Assembly (NCBI GenBank): GCA_016790575.1
Contig: JAEUOU010000007.1
Location: 1-64,000, forward strand
Source of the DNA: Burkholderiaceae bacterium
Lineage (GTDB): Bacteria > Pseudomonadota > Gammaproteobacteria > Burkholderiales > Burkholderiaceae_C
DNA: 64,000 nt
Direction: 5' to 3'
The notes under the pieces were generated by a model. It saw nothing but the letters and a program-made list of their open reading frames with translations, searched no databases and was not told the origin of the DNA. Position numbers and translations under genes: made by a program. Of this stretch, positions 10,023 through 20,867 are shown one piece after another. How positions within the stretch are numbered: position 1 is the stretch's first letter; every line of letters begins with the position of its first letter.

Positions 10023-10532
10023 TCAGCGGTACGGCGCATCGGCTGCCTTCGCCGCGGCGATTTCTGATTCGTAGCGGTCGCCAACGGCCAACAGCATGTC
10101 TTTGGTGAAGTACAGGTCGCCCCGCTTTTCGCCGTGATATTCGAAAATATGGGTTTCGACGATCGAATCGACCGGACAGCTTTCCTCACAGAAACCGCAG
10201 AAGATGCACTTGGTCAGATCGATGTCATACCGGGTGGTGCGGCGAGTGCCATCGTCGCGAACATCGGATTCGATGGTGATAGCCATCGCGGGGCAGACGG
10301 CCTCGCACAGTTTGCAGGCGATGCAACGCTCTTCGCCGTTTTCATAGCGGCGCAGGGCGTGCAATCCGCGGAATCGGGGTGAAAGAGGGGTCTTCTCCTC
10401 CGGGAACTGGACCGTCACCTTGCGGCGGAAAGCGTAACGCCCGGTGAGCGCCATGCCTTTAAAGAGTTCCACCAGGAGGAAACTCTTGAAGAAATCACCG
10501 AACGAGAATGGGGCAGCTACAACAGTCGACAT
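10023..10532 (-). CDS. nuoI: NADH-quinone oxidoreductase subunit I
   Basis: 169 residues. Two [4Fe-4S] ferredoxin motifs are complete: [12 protein letters not shown] (Cys70, 73, 76, 80) and [12 protein letters not shown] (Cys109, 112, 115, 119). They form clusters N6a and N6b, which pass electrons from NuoG toward NuoB. The N-terminal amphipathic part ([20 protein letters not shown]) contacts the membrane arm. It sits 13 bp after nuoH. Confidence 0.98.
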   Translation of the reverse strand: MSTVVAAPFSFGDFFKSFLLVELFKGMALTGRYAFRRKVTVQFPEEKTPLSPRFRGLHALRRYENGEERCIACKLCEAVCPAMAITIESDVRDDGTRRTTRYDIDLTKCIFCGFCEESCPVDSIVETHIFEYHGEKRGDLYFTKDMLLAVGDRYESEIAAAKAADAPYR

Positions 10533-10545
10533 AGGATTTACCCGT

Positions 10546-11628
10546 TCAATGCCAGATGTTCCAAGGGGTATGCATCCAGGCCCCCACGATCAGCAGCCAG
10601 ATCAGTGTGACTGGAATGAAGATTTTCCAGCCCAGGCGCATGATCTGGTCGTACCGGAAGCGGGGGAAGGTCGCCCGAATCCAGATGAACATGGAAACCA
10701 CCACAAAGGTCTTCAAACCCAGCCAGATCCATCCTGGAATCCAGTTGAACAGAGCGCTGTCAATTGGCGGCAGCCACCCGCCCAGGAACATCAGGACCGC
10801 CAGGATGGAAACCAGCCACATGCTGGCGTATTCGGCCAGGAAGAAGATGGCAAATCCCATACCGGAATACTCGACCATATGCCCGGCGACGATTTCCGCC
10901 TCGCCTTCGACGACGTCGAAAGGATGCCGATTGGTCTCAGCGACACCCGAAATCAGGTACACCAGAAAAATGGGCAACAGTGGCAGCCAGTTCCAGGAAA
11001 GGAAGTTCAGTCCTTGTTCGGCAGCCATCCCCCGCCCTTGCGACGCCACAATTTCCGAAAGGTTCATGCTGCCGGAGACCATCAGCACCACCAGGAAACA
11101 GAAACCCATCGCGATTTCGTAGCTGACCATTTGCGCCGATGCGCGCAAGGCGCCAAGGAAAGCGTACTTGGAGTTGGAGGCCCAGCCGGCAATGATCACC
11201 CCATACACCTCAATCGAGGTGATGGCCATGATCAGCAACAGACCGGCGTTGACGTTGGCCAATGCCATGTCGGGGCCGAACGGAATCGCCACCCACGCCG
11301 CCAGGGCGGGCATGATGGCCATGATCGGACCGAGTATGAACAGTCCCTTCGAGGCTGCGGACGGCTGGATCAATTCTTTGGTCAACAGCTTCAGCGCGTC
11401 AGCAATCGGCTGCAACAGACCGGCAGGGCCAACACGGTTCGGCCCATAACGCACCTGCATGAATCCGAGGAACTTGCGCTCCCACAAGGTGAGATAGGCC
11501 ACAGCACCCATCAGGGGCGCGAGTACAGCCACAATCTTCAGGAGGTTCCAGATCACGGGCCACGCCGCATTGGCCCACCACGTGGCGCCAATCAGTCCGA
11601 GACCGCCGTTGTAGAGTGCGTCAATCAT
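10546..11628 (-). CDS. nuoH: NADH-quinone oxidoreductase subunit H
   Basis: 360 residues, about eight transmembrane helices. NuoH forms the quinone chamber with NuoB and NuoD. Conserved quinone-site loops are visible: [19 protein letters not shown] and the acidic loop [20 protein letters not shown]. The start overlaps the nuoG stop by 4 bp. Length is normal. Confidence 0.98.
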   Translation of the reverse strand: MIDALYNGGLGLIGATWWANAAWPVIWNLLKIVAVLAPLMGAVAYLTLWERKFLGFMQVRYGPNRVGPAGLLQPIADALKLLTKELIQPSAASKGLFILGPIMAIMPALAAWVAIPFGPDMALANVNAGLLLIMAITSIEVYGVIIAGWASNSKYAFLGALRASAQMVSYEIAMGFCFLVVLMVSGSMNLSEIVASQGRGMAAEQGLNFLSWNWLPLLPIFLVYLISGVAETNRHPFDVVEGEAEIVAGHMVEYSGMGFAIFFLAEYASMWLVSILAVLMFLGGWLPPIDSALFNWIPGWIWLGLKTFVVVSMFIWIRATFPRFRYDQIMRLGWKIFIPVTLIWLLIVGAWMHTPWNIWH

Positions 11629-13721
11629 GCGCCTACCTCCTCTCGCGCGTCGGCTGTCGCCTGCAGCGCCGGGGCACGTCGTACAAGCCCGTCGAGTTGA
11701 TAGATCGACGCAACGACCGGATCAGGGACCACATGCGGCGATTGCACAGGCCCCGAGGACCGGTTATCGAGCTGCAAAGGCTTAGCGCGGGCCTTTGCCA
11801 GAACATCCTGAGATGTCTCAAAGTCGAAACCGGGCAGCTTCAGCAAGCTGCCGAGCACCCGTAACACTTTCCACGCAGGCCGGGTCTCGCCTCGGGGACG
11901 GACTACGGCATGAAAACTCTGGCAGATCCCCTCGGCATTGACGAAACTGCCCGATGTTTCGGTAAATGGCGCGATAGGCAACAGGACATCGCTGATATCC
12001 AGATTCGTCTTGAACGGACTGAGGGTCACCACCATGTCACATGACGCGAGCCCCTTTGCGTCCTTTGCCGTATCCACCCCCGGCTCCACGCCCAACAGGA
12101 GGACTCCTTTGACGGCGCCCCCGAGAATGGCAGCGGCATGGGCGCCGCCTTGAACCGGATGCGCCTGTACCCATTGCGCCCCGACGGTGTTCGCCGCCTC
12201 GGTCAGGTAACCTACCGTTGCCCCTGTCTCCTGCGCAATCCATCCGGCAAGTGCCAGGATCGACGAGCCTTGGGCGTGGTGGGCAGCCGCGTTGCCCAAC
12301 AAAACGGCTTTGCGTTCACCGGCCATGAGCGACTGTGCCGCCAGGCGGCTCGCGTCGGTCACGGTGCCGGCCAACGGACTCACGACGCCTTTGACTTCAG
12401 CAATCGCTGTTGCCACGCCGGCAAGAAGGTCCAACCACTGACTCGGCGTACCCAGCATGGCATTCACCGGAAGGGCCCACGCATCCGGTCGCTTCAACAA
12501 AGCTGCCGATGTCACCGCCGTCACAGCGCATCCGTGCCGGGATGCCTGGCGGATTCGCTGGGCAAAAAGCGGATGGTCCTTGCGCAGGTTGGAGCCGACA
12601 ATCAACGCGCTTTGCAGCGTTGACAACGACGCGATGCTGGTGCCGAGCCAATGTACCCCGGCGTCATTCGCGAACTCGGCATGGCGAAGGCGGTGGTCAA
12701 TGTTGTCGCTCCCGAGCCCACGCACCAGCTGCGCGGCGAGGTACAGCTCCTCGAGCGTCGAGTGGGGGCTGACCAAAGCGCCTATCGCTGAAGCCCCATG
12801 CTCGGAGACAAGACGAGACAGCCCATTGGCAACGTATTCCAGCGCCGTCTGCCAGTCAACCTCTTGCCAGGCGCCACCTTGTTTGAGCATGGGACGGTCA
12901 AGGCGTTGCTCGCTGTTGAGGGCCTCATACGAAAAGCGGTCGCGGTCAGCAATCCAGCATTCGTTGATGGCTTCATTTTCCAGGGGAACCACACGCATGA
13001 CGGCGTTGTTCTTGACCTGCACAATCAGGTTTGCACCAGTCGAATCGTGTGGACTGACCGACTTGCGGCGGGACATTTCCCATGTCCGCGCGCTGTACCG
13101 GAAAGGTTTGCTGGTCAACGCGCCGACCGGGCACAGGTCGATCATGTTGCCCGACAGTTCCGAGTCGACGGTCTCACCAAGGAATGTCTCGATTTCGGCA
13201 TGTTCACCGCGATGGGACATCCCGAGTTCCATGGCACCGGCGACTTCCTGGCCGAAGCGCACACAGCGCGTGCAGTGGATGCAGCGGCTCATCTCTTCCA
13301 TGGATATCAATGGGCCGATGTCCTTGTGGAAGACCACGCGCTTTTCTTCTTCATACCGCGAGCCGGTGCCACCATATCCGACGGCCAGATCCTGCAACTG
13401 GCATTCGCCGCCCTGGTCGCAGATCGGGCAGTCCAGCGGATGGTTGATCAGGAGAAACTCCATGACCGATTGCTGGGCTTTGATGGCTCGGTCACTTTTC
13501 GTGCGAACGATCATGCCCTGCGTGACGGGCGTCGCGCACGCGGGCATCGGCTTTGGCGCCTTTTCGACGTCCACAAGGCACATCCGGCAATTGGCTGCGA
13601 TGCTCAGCTTCTTGTGGTAGCAGAAATGGGGAATGTAGGTACCCGCCTTCTCGGCCGCATGCATGACCATGCTGCCTGCCGGGACCTCGACCTTCCGGCC
13701 GTCAAGTTCTATTTCAACCAT
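11625..13721 (-). CDS. nuoG: NADH-quinone oxidoreductase subunit G
   Basis: 698 residues from the second of two adjacent ATGs ([20 protein letters not shown]); the first, at 13724, is also possible. The N-terminal ferredoxin-like domain has [17 protein letters not shown] for a [2Fe-2S] cluster. It is followed by [14 protein letters not shown] and [10 protein letters not shown] for [4Fe-4S] clusters. The C-terminal two thirds is a degenerate molybdopterin-oxidoreductase fold, as expected for this peripheral-arm subunit. It starts 13 bp after the nuoF stop. Confidence 0.97.
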   Translation of the reverse strand: MVEIELDGRKVEVPAGSMVMHAAEKAGTYIPHFCYHKKLSIAANCRMCLVDVEKAPKPMPACATPVTQGMIVRTKSDRAIKAQQSVMEFLLINHPLDCPICDQGGECQLQDLAVGYGGTGSRYEEEKRVVFHKDIGPLISMEEMSRCIHCTRCVRFGQEVAGAMELGMSHRGEHAEIETFLGETVDSELSGNMIDLCPVGALTSKPFRYSARTWEMSRRKSVSPHDSTGANLIVQVKNNAVMRVVPLENEAINECWIADRDRFSYEALNSEQRLDRPMLKQGGAWQEVDWQTALEYVANGLSRLVSEHGASAIGALVSPHSTLEELYLAAQLVRGLGSDNIDHRLRHAEFANDAGVHWLGTSIASLSTLQSALIVGSNLRKDHPLFAQRIRQASRHGCAVTAVTSAALLKRPDAWALPVNAMLGTPSQWLDLLAGVATAIAEVKGVVSPLAGTVTDASRLAAQSLMAGERKAVLLGNAAAHHAQGSSILALAGWIAQETGATVGYLTEAANTVGAQWVQAHPVQGGAHAAAILGGAVKGVLLLGVEPGVDTAKDAKGLASCDMVVTLSPFKTNLDISDVLLPIAPFTETSGSFVNAEGICQSFHAVVRPRGETRPAWKVLRVLGSLLKLPGFDFETSQDVLAKARAKPLQLDNRSSGPVQSPHVVPDPVVASIYQLDGLVRRAPALQATADAREEVGA

Positions 13722-13734
13722 CATGCTGCTCTTG

Positions 13735-15087
13735 TCAGACGTATGCCGGGACCACACAGGTCTTGTGTTCGATGTGATGCTCAAACTCGTGCCGGAAATG
13801 CTTGATCATGCCGCGCACGGGCATGGCAGCGGCATCGCCGAGGGCGCAGATGGTCCGCCCCATGATGTTTTCCGCCACGTTATCGAGCAGGGCCAGGTCG
13901 CTGGGCTTTCCGTGCCCGTTTTCGATGCGATCGACGACGCGCCAGAGCCAGCCGGTACCCTCACGGCAGGGTGTACATTGGCCGCAAGATTCGTGCATGT
14001 AGAAATAAGACAAGCGCTGTAAGGACTTGACCATGCACCGGCTGTCGTCCATCACGATGACGGCGCCCGAACCCAACATGGAACCCGCTTTGGCGATCGA
14101 GTCATAGTCCATCGTGCAGTCCATCATGATCGAAGCGGGCAGAACGGGCGCCGATGATCCTCCCGGAATCACCGCCTTGAGTTTGCGGCCCGTTCGCACA
14201 CCACCGGCCAGTTCCAGCAATGTGGAGAACGGTGTACCCATCGGCACCTCAAAGTTGCCGGGCTTCTCAACATCACCACTGACCGAAAATATCTTGGTGC
14301 CACCATTGTTGGGCTTTCCACATTCGAGGTAAGCCTGACCACCATGGCGAATGATCCAGGGCACCGCTGCAAAGGTTTCGGTGTTGTTGATCGTCGTCGG
14401 CTTGCCATACAGGCCGAAGCTGGCTGGAAACGGCGGCTTGAATCGAGGCTGACCCTTCTTGCCTTCCAGCGACTCCAACAATGCGGTCTCTTCACCGCAA
14501 ATGTAGGCGCCAAAGCCATGCGAGGCGTGCAGCTGAAAGTTGAACGCGCTGCCCATGATCCCATCGCCAAGATAGCCGGCGCTTCGGGCCTCCCGAAGTG
14601 CTTCTTCAAACCGGTCGTAGGTGTGGAAGATTTCACCGTGAATGTAGTTGTACCCAACCGAAATCCCCATCGCATAGGCGGCAATCGCCATTCCTTCGAT
14701 AACGATGTGGGGGTTGTATTCCATGATGTCGCGGTCTTTGCAGGTCCCCGGCTCGCCTTCATCGGAGTTGCAAACCAGATACTTTTGTCCCGGGAACTGG
14801 CGGGGCATGAAGCTCCACTTCAGGCCAGTGGGGAAACCGGCACCGCCGCGGCCGCGAAGGGCGGACTCTTTGACCGTTGCGATGACCTGATCCTGCGTCA
14901 TTCCTTCGCCGCCATCTCGCCCGAGAATGCGGCGCAAAGCCTGATACCCGCCACGGGCCTCATAGTCCTTGAGCCGCCAGTTTTCCCCATTGAGTCCGGC
15001 ATAGATCTGCGGATTGATATGGCGACCGTGAAAGCAGGTCTCCAGACCGCTGGCCTGAAAAGTGTTCAGAAAAGACTGCACGTTCAT
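13735..15087 (-). CDS. nuoF: NADH-quinone oxidoreductase subunit F
   Basis: 450 residues. This is the NADH- and FMN-binding subunit. The glycine-rich block [15 protein letters not shown] and the FMN region [15 protein letters not shown] are present. The [4Fe-4S] cluster N3 motif [15 protein letters not shown] lies near residue 365. The start overlaps the nuoE stop by 4 bp. Confidence 0.98.
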   Translation of the reverse strand: MNVQSFLNTFQASGLETCFHGRHINPQIYAGLNGENWRLKDYEARGGYQALRRILGRDGGEGMTQDQVIATVKESALRGRGGAGFPTGLKWSFMPRQFPGQKYLVCNSDEGEPGTCKDRDIMEYNPHIVIEGMAIAAYAMGISVGYNYIHGEIFHTYDRFEEALREARSAGYLGDGIMGSAFNFQLHASHGFGAYICGEETALLESLEGKKGQPRFKPPFPASFGLYGKPTTINNTETFAAVPWIIRHGGQAYLECGKPNNGGTKIFSVSGDVEKPGNFEVPMGTPFSTLLELAGGVRTGRKLKAVIPGGSSAPVLPASIMMDCTMDYDSIAKAGSMLGSGAVIVMDDSRCMVKSLQRLSYFYMHESCGQCTPCREGTGWLWRVVDRIENGHGKPSDLALLDNVAENIMGRTICALGDAAAMPVRGMIKHFRHEFEHHIEHKTCVVPAYV

Positions 15088-15575
15088 GCCTGGCTCTCCG
15101 AGTTGCGCAGGCCATCGATCAACCGGTCAAGCCGCTCTGCGCCCATGAAACTGCACATCGCACGATCGTTGACCAAAAGCACTGGCGCATCCGCACACGC
15201 ACCCAAGCATTCGCTGGGCTGGACCGTAAACAGGCCGTCGGCCGTTGTTTCACCGACGCGCACATTCAAGGTGCTGCAGAGCCGCTCCAGCGTCTGGGCA
15301 CCGCCACGCAACTGGCAAGGAAGATTGGTGCAAACGTTGACCTTGAACTTCCCGACCGGTGCCTGGTTGTACATGTTGTAGAACGTCGTCACCTCATGCA
15401 CGGCCATCACCGGCATGCCAAGGTAGTCCGCCACTTCCTTCTCACTGCCGGGGCTGACCCAGCCCTGTTCCTGCTGAACAATCGACAAGCAGGCCATCAC
15501 AGCCGACTGCTTTTGCTCCGGCGGGAACTTGGCCACCTCGGCCGCAAAACGGGCCCTGGTCGCTTCGGTGATCAT
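15084..15575 (-). CDS. nuoE: NADH-quinone oxidoreductase subunit E
   Basis: 163 residues, thioredoxin-like fold with a [2Fe-2S] cluster (N1a). The four ligands are visible as CTNLPC (Cys82, 87) and SECLGAC (Cys123, 127). It forms the NADH dehydrogenase module with NuoF. It overlaps nuoD by 4 bp upstream and nuoF by 4 bp downstream, so the three genes are translationally coupled. Confidence 0.98.
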   Translation of the reverse strand: MITEATRARFAAEVAKFPPEQKQSAVMACLSIVQQEQGWVSPGSEKEVADYLGMPVMAVHEVTTFYNMYNQAPVGKFKVNVCTNLPCQLRGGAQTLERLCSTLNVRVGETTADGLFTVQPSECLGACADAPVLLVNDRAMCSFMGAERLDRLIDGLRNSESQA

Positions 15576-16825
15576 CGGTCAATCTCTCCAAACACAATGT
15601 CCAGCGTACCGATGATCGCCACCGCGTCCGCCAACATATGCCCCTTGGCCAGCTCGTCCAACGCGGACAGGTGGGCGAAGCCAGGGGCACGAATTTTCAG
15701 GCGATAGGGCTTGTTGGCACCATCGCTGACCAGGTATATGCCAAACTCACCTTTCGGGTGCTCCACTGCGGCGTAGGCTTCGCCAGGGGGAACATGAAAG
15801 CCTTCCGTGAAAAGCTTGAAGTGGTGAATCAACCCTTCCATATTGGATTTCATGGCCTCACGGGCGGGCGGCGCAACCTTGTGGTTATCCGTGATCACCG
15901 GCCCCGGATTCGCCCGTAGCCAGTCCACACATTGTTTGATGATCCGATTGGACTCGCGCATTTCCGCCACCCGGACAAGATAGCGGTCATAGCTGTCACC
16001 AGTCTTTCCGACCGGAATATCGAAGTCGACGCTGGCATAGGTGTCGTACGGCTGCGTCTTGCGGAGATCCCACGCAATTCCCGACCCACGAAGCATCGGA
16101 CCCGACAGCCCCAGGTTCAGAGCCCGTTCTGCGGTCACGACGCCGATGCCCACCGTTCGTTGCTTCCAGATGCGGTTGTCGGTCAGCAACGTCTCGTACT
16201 CATCAACGTATGCAGGGAAGCGGCGGGTGAAGTCCTCGATGAAATCGAGCAAGCTGCCGCGCCGGTTTTCGTTCAAGGCATTCAAAGCCTTTGCGTTACG
16301 AATCTTGCTGACGGTGTACTGGGGCATGGTTTCCGGCAAGTCGCGGTACACGCCGCCAGGGCGGAAATAGGCGGCATGCATGCGGGCCCCGGAAACCGCC
16401 TCATACATGTCAAAAAGATCTTCGCGCTCGCGGAAGGTATAGATCAGAATCGTCGAACTACCGCAGTCGTTGCCATGTGAGCCCAACCACATGAGGTGGT
16501 TGAGCAGGCGGGTGATCTCGGAGAACATGACCCGGATGTACTGGGCACGAATCGGCACTTCGATTCCCAGCAATTTCTCGATTGCCAGGCAATAGGCATG
16601 CTCGTTGCACATCATGGACACATAGTCCAGCCGATCCATGTAGGGCAGCGACTGGATGTAGGTCTTGTGCTCGGCGAGTTTTTCAGTCGCGCGGTGCAGC
16701 AGACCAATATGCGGATCGGCTCTTTGCACCACCTCACCGTCGAGTTCCAGTACCAGGCGCAAAACACCGTGCGCCGCAGGGTGCTGCGGCCCAAAATTGA
16801 GTGTGTAGTTCTTGATCTCAGCCAT
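15572..16825 (-). CDS. nuoD: NADH-quinone oxidoreductase subunit D
   Basis: 417 residues, 49 kDa subunit. The quinone-site loop [20 protein letters not shown] at the N-terminus carries the conserved histidines; RSGIAWDLR-like and hydrogenase-derived blocks follow ([15 protein letters not shown]). NuoC and NuoD are separate here, unlike the fused NuoCD of enterobacteria. It starts 24 bp after nuoC. Confidence 0.98.
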   Translation of the reverse strand: MAEIKNYTLNFGPQHPAAHGVLRLVLELDGEVVQRADPHIGLLHRATEKLAEHKTYIQSLPYMDRLDYVSMMCNEHAYCLAIEKLLGIEVPIRAQYIRVMFSEITRLLNHLMWLGSHGNDCGSSTILIYTFREREDLFDMYEAVSGARMHAAYFRPGGVYRDLPETMPQYTVSKIRNAKALNALNENRRGSLLDFIEDFTRRFPAYVDEYETLLTDNRIWKQRTVGIGVVTAERALNLGLSGPMLRGSGIAWDLRKTQPYDTYASVDFDIPVGKTGDSYDRYLVRVAEMRESNRIIKQCVDWLRANPGPVITDNHKVAPPAREAMKSNMEGLIHHFKLFTEGFHVPPGEAYAAVEHPKGEFGIYLVSDGANKPYRLKIRAPGFAHLSALDELAKGHMLADAVAIIGTLDIVFGEIDR

Positions 16826-16849
16826 GTTTGAACACCACCGGCCGAAGCC

Positions 16850-17458
16850 TCAGTGAAGGCCTCCGTATTGGTCTTCCCGAATGACACGAGGGGTGATTTC
16901 GCGCGGTTCAATCGATACCGGCTCATAGATGACACGTCGACGTTCACTGTCGTAGCGCATTTCGACATGACCGGACAACGGAAAGTCCTTGCGGAAGGGA
17001 TGCCCGACAAATCCGTAATCGGTCAGGATGCGTCGCAAATCCGCGTGGCCCTCGAAGACGATCCCGAAAAGATCGAAAGCCTCGCGCTCATACCAGTTGG
17101 CACCGCTCCAGATGTCGACAAGCGAATCAACAACCGGGAAATCATCATCCGGGCAGAAGACCCGCACGCGCACCCGCTGGTTGAGGCTGACCGACAGCAG
17201 ATGGGAGACGACCGCAAACCGCCTTCCTTCCCAGACCCCATCACCGTAGGAAGAATAGTCAACACCGCACAGGTCAATCAGTTGCTCGAAACGACAATTC
17301 GCGTCATCCCGAAGTTTGACCATGGCTTCGCGATAGGCCACCGCCGCCACGACCACCGTGACTTCGCCGCGGCTGACCGTGGACTGAATCAGGGCATCCC
17401 CCAAGGCATGCCGAACACGGTCAAGCACTTCCTCCGGCTGAACTGCAAAAACGGACAT
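16850..17458 (-). CDS. nuoC: NADH-quinone oxidoreductase subunit C
   Basis: 202 residues, 30 kDa subunit. The family signature [20 protein letters not shown] followed by [19 protein letters not shown] is complete. It packs beside NuoD in the connecting part of complex I. It starts 9 bp after nuoB. Confidence 0.98.
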   Translation of the reverse strand: MSVFAVQPEEVLDRVRHALGDALIQSTVSRGEVTVVVAAVAYREAMVKLRDDANCRFEQLIDLCGVDYSSYGDGVWEGRRFAVVSHLLSVSLNQRVRVRVFCPDDDFPVVDSLVDIWSGANWYEREAFDLFGIVFEGHADLRRILTDYGFVGHPFRKDFPLSGHVEMRYDSERRRVIYEPVSIEPREITPRVIREDQYGGLH

Positions 17459-17467
17459 TACGGCTCC

Positions 17468-17947
17468 TCAGGCGCGAGCGATGGTTTGGGTGCGGCGAAT
17501 CTTCTGCTGCAGCTGAATGATTCCGTATATCAACGCCTCCGCCGTAGGAGGACATCCGGGCACATAAACGTCAACCGGAACAACTCGGTCACACCCCCGC
17601 ACCACGGAATAGCTGTAGTGGTAGTAGCCACCACCGTTGGCGCACGAGCCCATTGAGAGAACCCAGCGCGGTTCACTCATCTGGTCATAAACCTTGCGCA
17701 ACGCCGGCGCCATCTTGTTGCACAGCGTGCCAGCAACAATCATCAGGTCACTCTGTCGGGGGCTTGCGCGGAAGACCTCCGCCCCGAACCGCCCAATGTC
17801 GTAACGGGCTGCCGCTGCGTGCATCATTTCGACAGCACAGCAGGCCAAGCCGAAAGTCATCGGCCACAGCGAACCGGTTTTGGCCCAGTTGACCACGGTG
17901 TCATAACTCGTGGTGACAAAGCCTTCTTTGAGTACACCTTCAATCAT
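17468..17947 (-). CDS. nuoB: NADH-quinone oxidoreductase subunit B
   Basis: 159 residues. It carries cluster N2, the last iron-sulfur centre before quinone. The ligands are the adjacent Cys36-Cys37 ([11 protein letters not shown]), Cys102 (GSCANGG) and Cys132 ([10 protein letters not shown]). It starts 24 bp after nuoA. Confidence 0.98.
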   Translation of the reverse strand: MIEGVLKEGFVTTSYDTVVNWAKTGSLWPMTFGLACCAVEMMHAAAARYDIGRFGAEVFRASPRQSDLMIVAGTLCNKMAPALRKVYDQMSEPRWVLSMGSCANGGGYYHYSYSVVRGCDRVVPVDVYVPGCPPTAEALIYGIIQLQQKIRRTQTIARA

Positions 17948-17971
17948 TGCGAAGTCCTTGCGATGAAACGC

Positions 17972-18331
17972 TCACTCCCAGTCGAGTGCGCCCTTCTTCC
18001 ATTCGTACACAAAACCAACCACGAGAATCGTGAGGAAAATCACCACGGCGACAAAGCCGGCAAGGCCGACTTCCTTGAGTGCGACGGCCCAAGGGAAAAG
18101 AAACGCAATTTCCAGGTCGAAAAGAATGAACAGAATCGCTACCAGGTAGTAGCGGACGTCAAACTTCATGCGCGCGTCTTCGAACGCCTCAAAACCGCAT
18201 TCATAGGGGGAGTTTTTTTCCGGATCCGGACGATTCGGACCGAGTACATAGCCGAGAACCTGGGGCAGCACACCCACTGCAATACCGACCAGAATGAAGA
18301 GGAGGACAGGCAGGTACTGGTCAAGGCTCAT
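17972..18331 (-). CDS. nuoA: NADH-quinone oxidoreductase subunit A, first gene of the nuo operon
   Basis: 119 residues from ATG 18331 ([20 protein letters not shown]); an ATG directly before it, at 18334, is equally possible. Three transmembrane helices are present, with the conserved loop [20 protein letters not shown] that lines the quinone pathway. It is the first gene of a 14-gene operon running to nuoN. A tRNA-Leu gene lies 70 bp upstream on the same strand. No strong promoter is obvious in the gap, so transcription may start upstream of the tRNA or in a weak unrecognised site. Confidence 0.97.
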   Translation of the reverse strand: MSLDQYLPVLLFILVGIAVGVLPQVLGYVLGPNRPDPEKNSPYECGFEAFEDARMKFDVRYYLVAILFILFDLEIAFLFPWAVALKEVGLAGFVAVVIFLTILVVGFVYEWKKGALDWE

Positions 18332-18401
18332 CATGACAGGCTCGTGGTACTCGTTTGCGCACCGGCCCATCCCTGCGGAGAGCAGCGCGGATCATTATTT
18401 C

Positions 18402-18486
18402 TGGTGCCGTCGGCGAGACTCGAACTCGCACAGCTTTCGCCACTACCCCCTCAAGATAGCGTGTCTACCAATTTCACCACGACGGC
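18402..18486 (-). tRNA. tRNA-Leu (anticodon GAG)
   Basis: An 85-base cloverleaf read on the minus strand. The acceptor stem GCCGTCG pairs with CGACGGC before the discriminator A and an encoded CCA. The D arm is GTGAAATTGGTAGACAC. The anticodon stem CTATC/GGTAG encloses the loop TTGAGGG, giving anticodon GAG. A long variable arm (class II) and the T arm GCGAGTTCGAGTCTCGC follow. It decodes CUC and CUU leucine codons. It lies between secG and nuoA, the usual Burkholderiales order. Confidence 0.97.
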
Positions 18487-18600
18487 AGTCTGTTGACTCG
18501 TGGGCGGCTCGTATTTCCGAACCCGGCCGCCCCTACGATCAAGCTAAGAGTTTACCCTGAAACACCCCGGTTTTTGACATCGGGCAAGCGGGATTTTCGA

Positions 18601-19005
18601 TTACTTGGTCGGGATCTGGGCGGCACCCGAGGCAGCTGGTGCCGGTGGCACTGCAACGTTGCTGCCGGCATTGTTGGCCGAACCTGGAATTTGCGATGCA
18701 GGAGACGGCGGCACGGCGGGCGCTGTGACGGGCGCTTTCTCAAGCACGCTTCCCGACGAGGTCGGACGAACATTGCCGAAGTAAGCCAGCAACAGTGTGC
18801 AGACGAAGAATGCGGTCGCCAGGGCGGCCGTCATGCGCGAGAGGAAGTTGGCACTGCCCGTGGCGCCGAACAGGCTGCCAGAGCCGCCGCTGCCAAATGC
18901 GGCTCCCATGTCGGCGCCCTTGCCGTGCTGGACAAGAATCAGCCCGATCATTGCCACCGCAGTGGTCAGCTGGATGCCCAGCAATATGTTCAAAAGTACG
19001 TTCAT
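18601..19005 (-). CDS. secG: Preprotein translocase subunit SecG
   Basis: 134 residues from ATG 19005 (MNVLLNILLGIQLTTAVAMI). Two transmembrane helices flank the conserved loop LVQHGKGADMGAAFGSGGSG, then SLFGATGSANFLSRMT. This is the hallmark of SecG, the accessory subunit of the SecYEG channel. The alanine/proline-rich C-terminal tail of about 60 residues is longer than in E. coli but common in Burkholderiales. It follows tpiA by 35 bp and is probably co-transcribed with it. Confidence 0.96.
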   Translation of the reverse strand: MNVLLNILLGIQLTTAVAMIGLILVQHGKGADMGAAFGSGGSGSLFGATGSANFLSRMTAALATAFFVCTLLLAYFGNVRPTSSGSVLEKAPVTAPAVPPSPASQIPGSANNAGSNVAVPPAPAASGAAQIPTK

Positions 19006-19040
19006 CTGCTTTTCTCTTTGAAATTTCAATCAAGGGCCGG

Positions 19041-19787
19041 TCAGCTGGCCGCCTTCAGGATGGTCAGGAAGTCAGGTGCCTTCAACGATGCGCCACCGAT
19101 CAGCCCGCCGTCAATATCCGGTTGCGCCAGCAAATCGGCCGCATTGGCCGCATTCATGCTGCCGCCATAAAGGATCGGAATCCGGTCAGCGTGGTCACTG
19201 GCCGCTTTCAGCTGCGCCCTCAAGACCGCATGCACATCCTGAGCCTGCTGCGGCGTGGCGGTCTTCCCGGTGCCAATGGCCCAGATCGGCTCGTAGGCAA
19301 CAACGATCTCACTGATGCAATGCCCGTTCAGGTGGATCACCGATGCCAGCTGGCGTTTCACCACCAGTTCGGTCATGCCGCCCTCGCGTTCGGCCAACGA
19401 TTCACCAACGCAGACAATCGGCGTGATGCCCTCGGCGAGGGCGCGGCGAACCTTGATCGCCACATGGGTGTCACTTTCACCCTGGTGCAAGCGGCGTTCA
19501 CTGTGTCCGACGATGACATAGCGGACCCCGAAATCCTTGAGCATGGTCGCCGAGACATCACCGGTGAATGCCCCGTTCTCATGCTGGGACACGTTTTGGG
19601 CGCCCAGCGAGAACGGCGAGTCCTCCCCCAGAAGGGCACGAACCTGCGCCAGGTAAGGCGCAGGCACACACAAGGCCGCATCACAAGACACCACACAGGC
19701 CTCGGCCAACAGTTGCGCAACGAGTGCCTCGTTGGCGGCAAGGCTGCCGTTCATCTTCCAGTTGCCGGCAATCAGTTTTCTCTTCAT
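19041..19787 (-). CDS. tpiA: Triosephosphate isomerase
   Basis: 248 residues. Interconverts dihydroxyacetone phosphate and glyceraldehyde-3-phosphate in glycolysis and gluconeogenesis. The catalytic residues are visible: Lys11 in AGNWKMNG, the histidine in YVIVGHSERR, and the glutamate in VAYEPIWAIGTGK. The phosphate loop GGSMNAANA is present. ATG 19787 is preferred over ATG 19799 because GGAG stands seven bases before it and the family begins at MKRKLIAGNWK. The start lies 3 bp from the stop of the upstream quinone oxidoreductase. Confidence 0.98.
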   Translation of the reverse strand: MKRKLIAGNWKMNGSLAANEALVAQLLAEACVVSCDAALCVPAPYLAQVRALLGEDSPFSLGAQNVSQHENGAFTGDVSATMLKDFGVRYVIVGHSERRLHQGESDTHVAIKVRRALAEGITPIVCVGESLAEREGGMTELVVKRQLASVIHLNGHCISEIVVAYEPIWAIGTGKTATPQQAQDVHAVLRAQLKAASDHADRIPILYGGSMNAANAADLLAQPDIDGGLIGGASLKAPDFLTILKAAS

Positions 19788-19789
19788 GC

Positions 19790-20806
19790 TCAACTCCATC
19801 GCAAAACAATCTTGCCCACATGGGCGTTGCTTTCCATCAGCGCATGGGCACGCGCTGCGCCAGTGGGCGAACCGTCAATGGCGGTCTCAATCGCCGGAAA
19901 CACGCCATGGAGCACGGGACGGATACGCCCTTGCTCCAGCCACGGCCAAACCCTGGCGCGCAAGGCCTGAGCGATTGCCCCTTTGAACGCCACCGAGCGT
20001 GCCCGCAGCGTGGAACCGGTAATGGTCAGTCGTTTGCGCAGAACCAGACCGGCGTCAAAGGAACTGGCCAACCCGCCCTGGACCGCAATGATCACCAGGC
20101 GACCATCGTCGGCCAGGCACTGCACTTCGCGGGAGACGTAGTCGCCCGCCACCATGTCCAGGATGACGTCCACACCGCGGCCCGCCGTGATTCGACGCAC
20201 TTCCTCGGCAAAGTCGGCGCTGCGATAGTTGATGGCGAAATCCGCGCCCAGTGCCAGGCAGGCGGCGCATTTCTCATCGCTGCCCGCCGTGACGATGACC
20301 GTCACACCCGCAGCCTTGGCCATCTGGATCGCCGTCACGCCAATGCCGCTGCTGCCGCCCTGCACCAGCAAGGACTCGCCCGCCTGCAAACGGGCACGGT
20401 CAAACAGGTTGCTCCAGACCGTAAAAAAGGTCTCTGGCAGCGAGGCCGCCGCTACCGCGTCCAGGCCGGCGGGAACAGGCAGGCACTGCGCGACCGGTGC
20501 CACGCAATACTGCGCATAACCGCCACCGGCAACCAATGCGCAGACAAGGTCGCCGATACCGATGCCCGCCGCGGCCATGGCGGCGGCGTCACCGGATTCA
20601 ATCACTCCCGCCACCTCCAGCCCCGGAATGTCCGACGCACCCGGCGGCGGTGGATACGCACCTTTGCGCTGGAGTACGTCGGGCCGGTTGACCCCACTTG
20701 CCGCCACGCGAATCAACACCTCACCGGCACCGGGGACCGGAAGCGGCCGTTCGGCCGCCACCAGGACATCCGGCGCCCCGGGGGAGCTGATTTCGATGAC
20801 TTTCAT
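19790..20806 (-). CDS. NAD(P)H-dependent quinone oxidoreductase, zinc-independent MDR family (PIG3/QOR type)
   Basis: 338 residues from MKVIEISSPGAPDVLVAAER. Medium-chain reductase fold: an N-terminal GroES-like domain, then a Rossmann domain with the NADPH motif LVQGGSSGIGVTAIQMAKAAG. Structural-zinc cysteines are absent, as usual for QOR/PIG3. It probably reduces quinones or other electrophilic carbonyls in the cytoplasm. Two earlier in-frame ATGs (up to 20821) exist but would extend the protein into a dispersed repeat. The gene lies between pnp and tpiA, as in many Burkholderiales. Confidence 0.93.
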   Translation of the reverse strand: MKVIEISSPGAPDVLVAAERPLPVPGAGEVLIRVAASGVNRPDVLQRKGAYPPPPGASDIPGLEVAGVIESGDAAAMAAAGIGIGDLVCALVAGGGYAQYCVAPVAQCLPVPAGLDAVAAASLPETFFTVWSNLFDRARLQAGESLLVQGGSSGIGVTAIQMAKAAGVTVIVTAGSDEKCAACLALGADFAINYRSADFAEEVRRITAGRGVDVILDMVAGDYVSREVQCLADDGRLVIIAVQGGLASSFDAGLVLRKRLTITGSTLRARSVAFKGAIAQALRARVWPWLEQGRIRPVLHGVFPAIETAIDGSPTGAARAHALMESNAHVGKIVLRWS

Positions 20807-20820
20807 GACGATTTCCATCA

Positions 20821-20865
20821 ATACCCAGCGTAGAAAGGTCGCTTTCAGCTATAAAAACAATAGTA
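20821..20865 (+). repeat. Dispersed repeat, copy 3
   Basis: This copy reads ATACCCAGCGTAGAAAGGTC, then GCTTTCAGCTAT and a tail AAAAACAATAGTAC. It fills most of the 61 bp between the pnp stop and the quinone oxidoreductase start. The 3' end has a GCTAT...ATAG inverted pair. Confidence 0.88.
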
Positions 20866-20867
20866 CT